From positions 117,869,272 to 117,933,271 of the forward strand of contig JAHLJT010009436.1 of the NCBI GenBank assembly GCA_031308135.1: DNA of 64,000 nt. The letters run 5' to 3'. How positions within the stretch are numbered: the first letter of the stretch is position 1; each line of letters begins with the position of its first letter. The stretch is from Acheta domesticus. Taxonomy: Eukaryota > Arthropoda > Insecta > Orthoptera > Gryllidae. The translations under genes were made by a program, and so were the position numbers. Of the stretch, positions 59,374 to 62,334 are shown piece by piece. Under the pieces are notes generated by a model. That model had not been told where the DNA came from, ran no database searches, and saw only the letters and a program-made list of their open reading frames with translations.

Positions 59374-61598
59374 ATATTATATTGGTGAGGCTTGTATTGC
59401 TATGTGGATCTCAAATCTGGTCACTTATTTAACATGTCATTTTAACACTGAAGACTATGCAGCACAATTTTTTTTATTTTTGTAGCTCATAACCTTGGAT
59501 TATAGTCTTCTCAATATAGCCATAATTATAATCTATTGGCTACTGTTGTTAGGTAATGGGTTAGAGTAGAAGTCTGTGTCATCAGCATACACCATGAAAC
59601 TGGATTTCATATCATGAGATGTGTCTGTAAACTACTATATATAAAAAAAAATATTGGTCCCATTGTCTTGTCAGAGACTTGAGCAAGCCCACAAGCAATT
59701 TTCATGGCAGAAAATTGTTTATTTCCAATTTTGACATGAAAGGTGTGCTCATTAGGAAAGGTTTGTATCTAGCAGAGACATTTCTCTCTAATTTCAATTG
59801 TTCAAGTTTATTTAGTTGTTTGTAAATAGGAACTTTATTAATTGCCTTGGAGAAGTCCAGGCAAATGGCAGCAATTGGGAATCCAAGGCCATAACCCAAT
59901 TCTGAGGAAAGTAAATAGTTTTGTATTGGGAAGTAGGTTGATCTTCCAGGTTCAAAGCCATGTTGATTTGGGGGGATATTCAGTTGTCAATGTTAAGTAC
60001 TTGTTTAATGATGATTCTCTCAAAAATCTTGCATATCAAGCTGGTCAAGCTAATTGGATCATAACTGGGGTCCATGTTGCTTTCGTACTTGAAAGTGGGA
60101 GTATTATTGGCTGTTTTCCAGTCATTTCAATCCATGATTTGTCTGAGGAACATTTATTTAGTCTGAATAGCAAACAAGGCGTTAACTGTGGCAGTACTGG
60201 AAAGCTGCCAAGTGCATTCTGTTTTGTAGCTATTGGGGAATTGCATTGCATGTGCAAGTAGGAGATTCTTTTTCAAAGCATTGAAATTAGCACTCCATTG
60301 TTTTTTCTTTTCTTGGGAGGTGACACTGATCCTGCAAGTTCAATTTGAATAAGGGTGTAGGTCCTGAGAGTAGTTGTATTTTATTATAGAGAAGATTAAA
60401 TATAAGGTTTCTGGGCATTATCCCATACTGAATCTTGTTTTATCTATTACCAGCTGGATAAAACAGGTCTCTGAACACTGCAAGAAATTTCTTGGCATGG
60501 TAATCTGAAATAGTTTTCAATGTAATGATTAAGAAACCAATGCAAACAGTGTGAAATTAAAACCTCCAAAGATGATTATCATGAGGTTTATTGCTGAAGT
60601 TTCATAGAATATTAAAGAGGACAGTATCAATTTCAGTTATCTCATGAAGTGGAGAAGGAGACCTGTGTGTTGGACATGGACATGAAGATTCTGTAGCCTA
60701 TGTTGTGTGTGGATATGAATATTCACATTACAACTACATTCTTATAGTTAGATCTAGAATGCAGAATATTCTGCATTCAAGATCTAACTATAAGAATGTA
60801 GTTTGAATATCTATTTTTAAATTGTTTTTTCAAATCTGCAGACCTTTCTCCTGGAAAACCTACATAACAATCTTCTGGAATTTGATCGAAACTGGAAGCG
60901 TAGAGAAAATGAAGAATTGCGTCGCAAAAGACTTGCGTATGTTGGAATCAGTTTGGACAATGTATTACCAAATAAAGAAGGCAGTGGAGGTAAGAGACTG
61001 GCTTTTAATTAGTGTTAATTGTATTAATTGCATACAACCAATAACAATTCAAAGCTAGAGTTAAAAATGGTTCTCAAAATTAATATATATTTGTGGGAAG
61101 TACTAGACAAAAACTTATGAACGCAAAAACTAAATTGAATAGGTTTTCTGTCTTGTGTTTTTAATTAAATTCTAAGACAAAATTTAGAAAGTAATCTCGA
61201 TGTGGTACTTATTTAAAGCGCTGTCAGTTTGATGAAAGAAAATGATTTTAAGCTAGGATGAGTATTACTGTTTTTTTTCTTATGTGACTTACACTGCCAT
61301 TTAGTTTACTACCCTTTTGTTGCTAGTGTTGTGTCATATGTTACTAGGCCTTTTGCAAAGTGAATGCACAAAAGCAAAATATATTTAAATAATTTTTATA
61401 TCCCTAGGTGAATCTGATACTGAATTGAAGAAGGAACCTGTAGCTGCATCATTAACTGGATCTGAAGTATCAGGTTCAGAATCAGGAACTTCATCTGATG
61501 AAGACTCAGAACCTGTATATCAGTTGCGCCAGAGACGACAAACTCTCTTTAGTTATCGGTTTAATGAATATGATGATCTCATAAACTCTGCGATTCAG
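13874..61598 (+). CDS. Rsf1: RSF1 (remodeling and spacing factor 1) orthologue, eleven exons, 3' incomplete
   Basis: RSF1 is the nuclear histone-binding subunit that joins the ISWI/SNF2H ATPase in the RSF complex, which assembles and spaces nucleosomes. In Drosophila it is linked to H2Av deposition and silent chromatin. Exons: 13874-14018, 14679-14863, 14939-15135, 15256-25052, 25136-25359, 33181-33216, 33365-33510, 38066-38227, 44244-44428, 60842-60989, 61408-61598, all with GT-AG borders and compatible phases. They sum to about 11.4 kb, or about 3,800 residues, against 1,441 in human RSF1; the excess is in exon 4. Domains in order: N-terminal WHIM-type region, long low-complexity region, RG-rich patch, PHD finger, post-PHD helix, start of the C-terminal region. 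Five one-base frame breaks (near 16611, 17485, 23923, 23957, 38137) sit in short homopolymers and look like consensus errors. The last exons lie beyond the window. ATG 13874 is preferred for its AAAATGG context. Confidence 0.93.
14679..14863 (+). CDS. Rsf1: RSF1 exon 2
   Basis: Follows TTTCAG at 14678 and is closed by GTAAGA at 14864, in phase 1 in and phase 0 out. Encodes [20 protein letters not shown] and [12 protein letters not shown], the second conserved block of the N-terminal domain. Intron 1 (14019-14678) contains no recognised feature. Confidence 0.93.
14939..15135 (+). CDS. Rsf1: RSF1 exon 3 (WHIM motif)
   Basis: Follows TTGTCTAG and is closed by GTAAGA, leaving phase 2. It contains [19 protein letters not shown], the WHIM signature (L-G-x-D-x-x-G-x-x-Y-W) shared with BAZ/ACF-type proteins and thought to contact the ISWI ATPase and linker DNA. 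The next residues, [18 protein letters not shown], continue the RSF1 alignment. Confidence 0.93.
15256..25052 (+). CDS. Rsf1: RSF1 exon 4, giant low-complexity exon with four apparent frame breaks
   Basis: A 9,797-bp exon (about 3,265 codons) follows TTTCCAG and ends before GTAAGT at 25053. The first codons ([16 protein letters not shown]) finish the N-terminal domain. Then comes an Asp/Glu run (15429-15500), Lys/Glu-rich imperfect repeats, a very long Ser/Lys/Glu-rich and presumably disordered region, the conserved-looking patch [10 protein letters not shown] (about 17995-18024), and an RG-rich patch near the end. In-frame stops occur at 16625-16627, 17499-17501 and 23936-23938. Each is avoided if one base is removed from GGG (16611-16613), added to AAAA (17485-17488), or added at G (23923) and removed from AAA (23957-23959). 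Between breaks the frame stays open for up to 6.4 kb, unlike a pseudogene. Ser-rich antisense frames are shadows. Confidence 0.9.
15893..16245 (+). repeat. Imperfect ~20-residue repeats within RSF1 exon 4
   Basis: About five to six degenerate copies of a unit resembling [19 protein letters not shown] follow each other, at roughly 60-75 bp each. Examples begin near 15905, 16035, 16105 and 16170. The run is rich in Lys and Glu and may form charged helices. It probably grew by slippage or unequal exchange and is likely to vary between alleles and related species. Confidence 0.75.
20813..20890 (+). repeat. 39-bp in-frame tandem duplication in RSF1 exon 4
   Basis: Two adjacent units encode [13 protein letters not shown] and [13 protein letters not shown], in frame with the surrounding protein. 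The few differences suggest a fairly recent duplication. Confidence 0.85.
24862..24924 (+). other. RG-rich (AT-hook/RGG-like) patch in RSF1
   Basis: Encodes [20 protein letters not shown]. Repeated Gly-Arg is typical of RGG or AT-hook-like nucleic-acid-binding segments. It follows an acidic Ser/Glu/Gly stretch and sits about 45 codons before the end of the giant exon. Confidence 0.75.
25136..25359 (+). CDS. Rsf1: RSF1 exon 5
   Basis: After TTTTTTGCACAG, phase 1 in. Encodes [16 protein letters not shown], then [20 protein letters not shown] and a charged helix ending AEKK before GTATTT at 25360, phase 0. The basic SRRIAQ stretch followed by a predicted coiled coil matches the segment preceding the acidic region in RSF1. 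Intron 5 is 7.8 kb. Confidence 0.9.
26510..26603. repeat. (TG)n(TA)n(CA)n compound microsatellite in intron 5
   Basis: A short GT run (about 26514-26532), about 60 bp of TA repeat and a short CA run. Self-complementary overall. ORFs reading YIYIYI here are spurious. Confidence 0.95.
27178..27316. mobile_element. Small MITE with ~35-bp inverted ends
   Basis: The left arm (27183-27217) contains GGTATCAGCTGTTGATGG and TTTCATCCA; the right arm carries the reverse complement with about five differences (27270-27309). Only about 50 bp lies between the arms. Target duplication was not resolved. Confidence 0.65.
27560..27712. mobile_element. pogo/Tigger-like element end
   Basis: The right part reads CTTATAACGGGATTTTACTG followed by TA, the terminal style of pogo/Tigger elements (compare the element at 43207). 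A related inner copy (GGGAATCTCTTATATGGGGG) lies at 27589-27608. The opposite end was not found, so this is a partial element. Confidence 0.5.
27880..28230 (+). pseudogene. Tc1/mariner-like transposase remnant (helix-turn-helix region)
   Basis: In one frame, a helix-turn-helix-like stretch is followed by [20 protein letters not shown], matching the mariner block with K-x-x-A-R/K-W-V-P-x-x-L-T-x-x-Q-K. A second frame supplies [10 protein letters not shown] just before it, so a frameshift is present. The catalytic D,D(34)D region is not visible. A + strand fragment inside intron 5, inactive. Confidence 0.55.
28430..28516. repeat. (TA)n / (CA)n microsatellite
   Basis: About 60 bp of TA repeat followed by about 18 bp of CA repeat, in intron 5. 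Confidence 0.95.
28564..29500 (+). pseudogene. Degenerate copy of a multicopy, transposon-associated insect gene family
   Basis: Three blocks appear in order on the + strand. First, [20 protein letters not shown] then TCVECLHQW (28685-28780), a Cys-containing N-terminal motif. Second, [10 protein letters not shown] and neighbouring frames (29080-29200). Third, [20 protein letters not shown] then [13 protein letters not shown] and SERFHQEI (29250-29430). I recognise these as the start, middle and end of a large protein present in many copies in several arthropod genomes. Its function is not established, and it is probably carried by a mobile element. Here the central few hundred residues are missing between blocks two and three, and several frameshifts and stops occur. 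Identification is from remembered family motifs and should be searched. Confidence 0.6.
29501..31000. other. AT-rich intron 5 sequence without recognised gene
   Basis: Contains only short ORFs and A-rich runs. 30357-30470 is a diverged copy of 38997-39115; both end near GCATGTA and TAATGGAGCATGCTGG and may be tails of one SINE-like or other dispersed repeat. Confidence 0.4.
30357..30470. repeat. Dispersed repeat, copy shared with 38997-39115
   Basis: Both copies share TTGTAAATAAAA-type sequence, an AAAAAAGTACAA motif, AACAAAGCATGTA and GTAATGGAGCATGCTGG at matching spacing. No promoter boxes were seen, so the class is unknown. Confidence 0.6.
31030..31610 (-). pseudogene. Penelope-like reverse transcriptase remnant
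   Basis: On the minus strand, fragments in several frames line up with the Penelope RT. First comes [19 protein letters not shown] followed by a KPTLW that precedes the expected Y-V-D-D site (degenerate here). Downstream is a block that normally reads LPFLDVL-x..VYRKPTHT; here [18 protein letters not shown] and [10 protein letters not shown] are seen at about 31240-31330. Frameshifts and stops are frequent. A possible GIY-YIG tail further left (30700-30950) is too weak to claim. It lies antisense within intron 5. Confidence 0.6.
31611..33180. other. Remainder of intron 5, no recognised gene
   Basis: AT-rich, with weak inverted similarity between about 32655-32675 (GTCTGAGTGATGTGG) and 32790-32812 (GTGTCACTCAGTCATCC). 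A short poly-A/GA run lies at 33018-33048. A polypyrimidine tract and TTTGCAG lead into exon 6. Confidence 0.4.
33181..33216 (+). CDS. Rsf1: RSF1 exon 6 (36-bp microexon)
   Basis: Between TTATTTGCAG and GTAAGT, phase 0 on both sides, so it can be skipped without changing frame. Encodes [12 protein letters not shown], a lysine-rich patch typical of nuclear localisation. It joins AEKK of exon 5 to the acidic [11 protein letters not shown] of exon 7. Confidence 0.85.
33365..33510 (+). CDS. Rsf1: RSF1 exon 7
   Basis: After TTACAAACAG, closed by GTAATT, phase 0 in and phase 2 out. Encodes [15 protein letters not shown], then a Lys/Arg cluster [16 protein letters not shown] and [14 protein letters not shown]. 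The acidic-then-basic layout is consistent with a histone-binding linker and a nuclear localisation signal. Confidence 0.9.
34190..34960 (+). repeat. Dispersed repeat family, intron 7 copy
   Basis: Shares GTAACGAAAAAGTGGATAAA, GATACCGAAAAATCAGTTGA, the pattern CTGTCCATCTGTGGACAACA and AAATTTTTTTATTC-like blocks, in the same order, with copies at 46965, 52600, 52940 and 56655. More diverged than those copies. No coding frame. Confidence 0.7.
34968..35118. repeat. AT-rich simple-sequence tract
   Basis: Interrupted TA and TTA/ATA repeats with a short GTGTGTGT run near 35049-35058. Confidence 0.85.
35348..35508. repeat. 83-bp tandem duplication in intron 7
   Basis: 35348-35430 and 35431-35508 repeat almost exactly. 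Both include CAGACTTTCTTGCAGTGGTT and TCTTTAGTCTGGTCTAGCAT; one A is added in the second copy. A recent event. Confidence 0.92.
35509..36870. other. Intron 7 sequence without recognised feature
   Basis: Two diverged related segments, near 35585-35720 and 35885-36030 (both around TTGAAAATACTTTTGCTGG or TTGAAAACACTTTTGCTGA), suggest an old duplication. No coding evidence. Confidence 0.4.
36880..37125 (-). pseudogene. LINE 3' end remnant
   Basis: On the minus strand, fragments read [27 protein letters not shown] and AHKGL before a stop. They resemble the C-terminal tail of LINE reverse transcriptases, which ends in a pattern like R-W-x-D-D..W..x-A-x-D-R..W-R..E-A-K-A-H-x-G-L. Short and frameshifted; the RT core is absent. 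Confidence 0.5.
37126..38065. other. Remainder of intron 7, nothing recognised
   Basis: AT-rich, no ORF above about 70 codons with motif support. The intron closes with AAATATTTTAG before exon 8. Confidence 0.4.
38066..38227 (+). CDS. Rsf1: RSF1 exon 8, with one apparent frame break
   Basis: Joined in phase 2 to exon 7, it encodes [20 protein letters not shown], then reaches a TGA at 38148-38150. The +1 frame continues [20 protein letters not shown] and MRRARTAQK and gives the phase 1 exit that exon 9 requires. One extra A in the AA at 38137-38138 would explain it. The acidic run followed by S-D-H-E-F is a plausible conserved RSF1 segment. Closed by GTACTG. Confidence 0.85.
38997..39115. repeat. 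Dispersed repeat, copy shared with 30357-30470
   Basis: Same landmarks as the copy at 30357, ending just before the (TACA)n tract. Confidence 0.6.
39120..39265. repeat. (TACA)n microsatellite
   Basis: About 145 bp of TACA repeat with interruptions (TGCA, TTCA). ORFs with His-Thr-Tyr-Ile or Met-Tyr-Val-Cys repeats in this region are artefacts. Confidence 0.95.
39266..41544. other. Intron 8 sequence with simple repeats only
   Basis: Contains a (TC)/(TATC) tract at about 40428-40495 and a short (GAATGAAT) run at 41208-41226. No gene, transposase fragment or RNA was recognised. Confidence 0.45.
41545..42228 (-). mobile_element. Internally deleted mariner element
   Basis: Ends are inverted: TGAGGGTTGTACCAAAAGTA (left) and TACTTTTGGTACAAGCCTCG (right), each flanked by TA (41543-41544, 42229-42230). 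On the minus strand, the right part carries an N-terminal helix-turn-helix piece ([10 protein letters not shown] and [10 protein letters not shown] in neighbouring frames). This jumps directly to the C-terminal region: a VHDN-type catalytic block near 41940, then a [13 protein letters not shown] region and [20 protein letters not shown] with LQKCVE (41651-41760). The middle of the about 345-residue transposase is deleted and several frameshifts remain. Non-autonomous. Confidence 0.8.
42229..43206. other. Intron 8 sequence without recognised feature
   Basis: No ORF or repeat boundary was recognised between the mariner copy and the pogo-like element. Confidence 0.4.
43207..44071. mobile_element. 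pogo/Tigger-like non-autonomous element
   Basis: Left end CAGTAAAATCTG (43207) and right end CAGATTTTACTG (ending 44071) are inverted, each flanked by TA. The motifs TTCCGGTTTAGGGAGG and TTTTCCGGCTTGCCC near the ends resemble Tigger subterminal sequence. The 865-bp body is partly GC-rich (43540-43800), and the minus-strand ORF there (43545-43793) has no recognisable transposase motif. Confidence 0.75.
44244..44428 (+). CDS. Rsf1: RSF1 exon 9 (PHD finger)
   Basis: After ATTTTCAG, phase 1 in; closed by GTAAAT, phase 0 out. The exon is almost exactly the PHD finger: [20 protein letters not shown], then [20 protein letters not shown] and WFCPPCEH. All eight zinc ligands (Cys4-His-Cys3) are present, including C-x-x-C, LLCDxC, GWHxxC and the final C-P-P-C. 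The sequence is closest to the RSF1 PHD type, a histone H3-tail reader. Skipping this exon would break the frame, since its phases differ. Confidence 0.97.
44429..45924. other. Start of intron 9, no recognised gene
   Basis: AT-rich. A 79-codon minus-strand ORF (44875-45114, containing [20 protein letters not shown]) has protein-like composition but no family I recognise; it may be another transposon fragment. Confidence 0.4.
45925..46930 (-). pseudogene. LINE reverse transcriptase 3' half, degenerate
   Basis: The minus-strand translation runs through several frames with stops. From the 5' side it reads [35 protein letters not shown], a degenerate catalytic site ([11 protein letters not shown] in place of a Y-A-D-D motif), [38 protein letters not shown] and finally [12 protein letters not shown] near the end. 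This order (catalytic DD, then N-x-x-K-T-K-x-M, then F-x-Y-L-G-x-x-I) is standard for non-LTR RT. The 3' end (45925-45990) matches the tail at 59284-59345, so both are one family. Confidence 0.65.
46965..47500 (+). repeat. Dispersed repeat family copy before the R4-like element
   Basis: Begins AAAAAACGGCGAATTTT, then CTGATACCGAAAAAGTGGAT, CCCCTAACACGTAGTGTAGC and a CTGTCTGTCCGTCCGG run. It ends around 47500 and shows 70-90% apparent similarity to the copies at 53000 and 56700. Not coding. Confidence 0.75.
47571..47643. repeat. (AAT)n tract at the 5' edge of R4/Dong-like copy 1
   Basis: About 70 bp of AAT repeat with a few interruptions. It is matched by another AAT tract at the 3' edge, as expected if the retrotransposon inserted into the microsatellite. 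Confidence 0.9.
47644..51833 (+). mobile_element. R4/Dong-like non-LTR retrotransposon, copy 1
   Basis: About 4.2 kb bounded by AAT repeats on both sides. A GC-richer leader (47650-48460) precedes a single broken ORF with reverse transcriptase, then a CCHC knuckle and a restriction-enzyme-like endonuclease region, the layout of RLE-type elements such as R2, R4 and Dong. Dong-type elements are known to insert into TAA repeats. The 3' end (GGTAGCTGGTTGCAACCTGG, then TTTATATTCAGCCGACA) is shared with copy 2 at 61649. The sense orientation puts the element on the same strand as RSF1, within intron 9. Confidence 0.82.
48463..51730 (+). pseudogene. R4/Dong-like ORF, frameshifted (reverse transcriptase and endonuclease)
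   Basis: Open segments at 48463-48696, 48693-49025, 49233-49697, 50116-50589, 50764-51003 and 51130-51354 succeed one another in different frames. RT landmarks: [18 protein letters not shown] and NYRPIT (49480-49690), [17 protein letters not shown] (about 49879-49930), the catalytic [12 protein letters not shown] (about 50197-50230). After the RT lies the knuckle [18 protein letters not shown] (C-x2-C-x8-H-x4-C, about 51171-51224). The endonuclease follows with a PDIVI-type block and VDVAVP-like residues near 51430-51500. Multiple frameshifts and stops make it inactive. Residue-level comparison with copy 2 shows that most changes are single-base. Confidence 0.82.
51834..51866. repeat. (AAT)n tract at the 3' edge of R4/Dong-like copy 1
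   Basis: About 30 bp of AAT repeat directly after the element's 3' end. Confidence 0.9.
51867..52140 (+). repeat. Fragment of the dispersed repeat family
   Basis: Contains AGGATAAAGATTTTTCCTT, TTAGTAGTTTTCGCACAATA and TTTCTTTAAACTTTTGGTAA, corresponding to the middle unit of the copy at 57230-57480. It follows the AAT tract directly. Together with 46965-47500 (corresponding to the first part), it suggests the R4-like element split one older repeat copy. Confidence 0.7.
52141..52599. other. Intron 9 sequence without recognised gene
   Basis: T-rich; a 106-codon + strand ORF (52261-52581) has no recognised motif. Confidence 0.35.
52600..52880 (+). repeat. Short copy of the dispersed repeat family
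   Basis: Carries GTGGGGAAAAAGCTGCGAAT, CACCAAAAAAGTTGGA, a TGGTGTAGCCAGAATCC block and the TTCTGTCCGTCTGC run, the same order as the 5' end of the longer copies. It stops after TTCTCCAAAATTTATATTCC. Confidence 0.7.
52940..54660 (+). repeat. Long dispersed repeat, copy with internal ~300-bp units
   Basis: From CCGTATACGTACGTATAC to CAGCTGGCAAGAAAGAG and CTGTAGCACCACTAGTT it matches 56655-58285 over about 1.6 kb in the same orientation. Inside, related units of about 300 bp recur, each with a TTTTTTCTTTAAA block near 53380, 53680, 53970 and 54315. A long polypyrimidine run (54058-54120) is specific to this copy. No conserved ORF. Class unknown. Confidence 0.75.
54880..55700 (-). other. T-rich segment, possible LINE ORF remnant
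   Basis: The minus-strand translation is hydrophilic with few stops (for example [20 protein letters not shown]), like a linker or ORF1 of a LINE. + strand ORFs here (55025-55420 and others) are merely Cys/Phe-rich shadows of it. No catalytic motif was seen, so this is tentative. Confidence 0.3.
55940..56640 (-). pseudogene. LINE reverse transcriptase fragment with FADD site
   Basis: On the minus strand, in shifting frames: [12 protein letters not shown] (finger block), [20 protein letters not shown] (degenerate G-x-x-Q-G..P-L-L-F block), then [14 protein letters not shown] with the catalytic F-A-D-D, followed by an [17 protein letters not shown] and [15 protein letters not shown] stretch (thumb start). 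This is the order of CR1/Jockey/R1-type RT. Stops and frameshifts throughout. Confidence 0.65.
56655..58285 (+). repeat. Long dispersed repeat, second full copy
   Basis: Matches 52940-54660 from CCGTATACGTACATATACAC to the CTGTAGCACCACTAGTTACT end. Homologous internal units start near 57060, 57375, 57665 and 57955, each carrying CTCAAAAAC-GGCTCCAAA-like and TTTTTCTTTAAA sequences. The second and third units align over almost 290 bp (TTTTTTCCAAAAATT, ATTATTATAT, AAGTGCTTCAAATAA). Confidence 0.78.
58301..58885. mobile_element. Foldback element of ~585 bp
   Basis: The ends CAGGGTGTCCGGGGAGG and CTCCCCAGACATTCTG are inverted. The arms then pair for about 250 bp with modest divergence, for example GCAAAAATTTGCATTATGG (58448) against its inverse near 58720. 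A centre of about 60-80 bp separates them. ORFs 58400-58591 (+) and 58637-58819 (-) are the same arm read twice, which explains why both proteins begin alike. Target duplication is unclear (TAT-rich). Confidence 0.8.
58890..59262. mobile_element. Palindromic repeat related to 26795-27110
   Basis: AAAGTTATGTAATGCTGAGG (58910-58929) and its inverse CCTCAGCATTACATAACTTT (about 59232-59251) bound a 370-bp unit. The inside (TTTTGAAAATGTCCCAGGGG, TATTTTGGAAAAAATTG) resembles intron 5 sequence at 26815-26960 in the same orientation. Probably a non-autonomous element; family unknown. Confidence 0.65.
59284..59372 (+). mobile_element. 5'-truncated LINE tail with (GAT)n
   Basis: CTAGTGTGGGGAATCCTGGA and GGCCTAAATCTTACTAAAAT match, in reverse, the 3' end of the LINE at 45925-46000. 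The tail is a (GAT)n tract (59343-59372), a pattern seen at LINE 3' ends. The short [21 protein letters not shown] is the last piece of its RT ORF. Confidence 0.75.
59560..60290 (-). pseudogene. LINE reverse transcriptase fragment (palm start)
   Basis: The minus-strand translation shows [10 protein letters not shown], then [20 protein letters not shown] (equivalent to the D-F-S-K-A-F-D-K-V-P-H block), then a [10 protein letters not shown].. region before the sequence decays. This is the fingers and first palm motif of a CR1/R1-type RT. Upstream frames (60290-60040) carry further RT-like pieces with stops. The catalytic F-A-D-D part is not recognisable here. The + strand ORF 59842-60261 is a shadow. 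Confidence 0.65.
60734..60801. repeat. 68-bp near-perfect palindrome 40 bp before RSF1 exon 10
   Basis: CTACATTCTTATAGTTAGAT at 60734 pairs with ATCTAACTATAAGAATGTAG ending at 60801. The full 34-bp arms differ at one position and meet without a loop at 60767/60768. In the transcript this could form a stable hairpin just upstream of the polypyrimidine tract of intron 9. Confidence 0.9.
60842..60989 (+). CDS. Rsf1: RSF1 exon 10 (post-PHD helix)
   Basis: After TTTTTTCAAATCTGCAG, phase 0 in; closed by GTAAGA, phase 1 out. Encodes [20 protein letters not shown], then [20 protein letters not shown] and VLPNKEGSG. This is the segment right after the PHD finger in RSF1, ending in the conserved Y-V-G-I-S-x-x-N. 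It confirms that exon 9 splices across the 16.4 kb intron. Confidence 0.93.
61408..61598 (+). CDS. Rsf1: RSF1 exon 11, last exon visible in the window
   Basis: After ATATCCCTAG, phase 1 in; closed by GTGATT (non-consensus after GT, but CAG precedes it), phase 0 out. Encodes an acidic Ser-rich stretch ([20 protein letters not shown]), then [20 protein letters not shown] and SAIQ, matching the R-R-x-x..S-Y-R-F-D/N-E-x-D-x-x-I block of RSF1. The protein must continue, since the C-terminal region is not present before 64000. Confidence 0.9.
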
Positions 61599-61625
61599 GT
61601 GATTAAAAATAGGAGGGTATCCACA

Positions 61626-61648
61626 ATATTATTATTATTATTATTATT
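61626..61648. repeat. (ATT)n tract at the 3' edge of R4/Dong-like copy 2
   Basis: 23 bp of ATT repeat, AAT on the element's strand, immediately after its 3' end. Confidence 0.9.
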
Positions 61649-61751
61649 CCATTACATCACGACTAAAGATCTTATAAGTCGGCTGAATATAAAATCTACT
61701 CCAGGTTGCAACCAGCTACCTAAGGAGCAGATTCGGTGACTATCAGTGCCT

Positions 61752-62334
61752 CTACAATACTTTACGCAAAATGTGGGCTGTTCCAAATAAAGCAATTTCT
61801 TGCACTTCCCAGTCTTTTGAATTACCTGGGAGTTTAGACAAGTTCTTACTCAAATTTTGCGGAACAAATCCCAGAGCTCCGATAACTATCGGGACGACCT
61901 GTGCTTTTACGCCCCACATTCGGCTGATCTCGATTTCCAAACTCTTGTATTTAAGACGTTTCTCTGCCTCCTTGGTAACGACGTTTTGATCGCAAGGTAC
62001 AGCAACATCGATAAGTAAACACGATTTTTTCGCCAAATCCCGGATAACTATATCCGGTTTGTTTGCCGCTATCGTGCGATCAGTTTGAATTTGTTGGTCG
62101 TACAATATCGTACACAATCCAACAGACGTCACCGGTTTCGGTGAGTGTTCGTACCACTTGGGGCATGTGTTTGGAACTTCGAGGGCGGTACAGATCTGCC
62201 AGTGGAGGTAGCTACACACCCTGTCATGTCTTTTAAGATATTCGGTCTTTGCTAGGGTTGGACAAGCTGAGACAATATGATCAATGGTTTCTACTTGCTC
62301 CTGGCAAATGCGGCATTTGTCATCTTGGGAAATT
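61752..62334 (-). pseudogene. R4/Dong-like zinc knuckle and restriction-like endonuclease segment
   Basis: Read downstream of the RT segment in another frame. The knuckle (C-x2-C-x8-H-x4-C, about 62320-62265) is followed by [20 protein letters not shown], then the endonuclease core KPDIVIRDLAKKSCLLIDVA with VPCDQNVV (PD..D-x-A family, about 62062-61985), and ends RKVL at 61752. The frame is separated from the RT frame by single-base differences around 62325-62335 (compare copy 1). This domain cuts the target site in RLE elements. ORF start at 62219 is not a real initiation. Confidence 0.78.
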
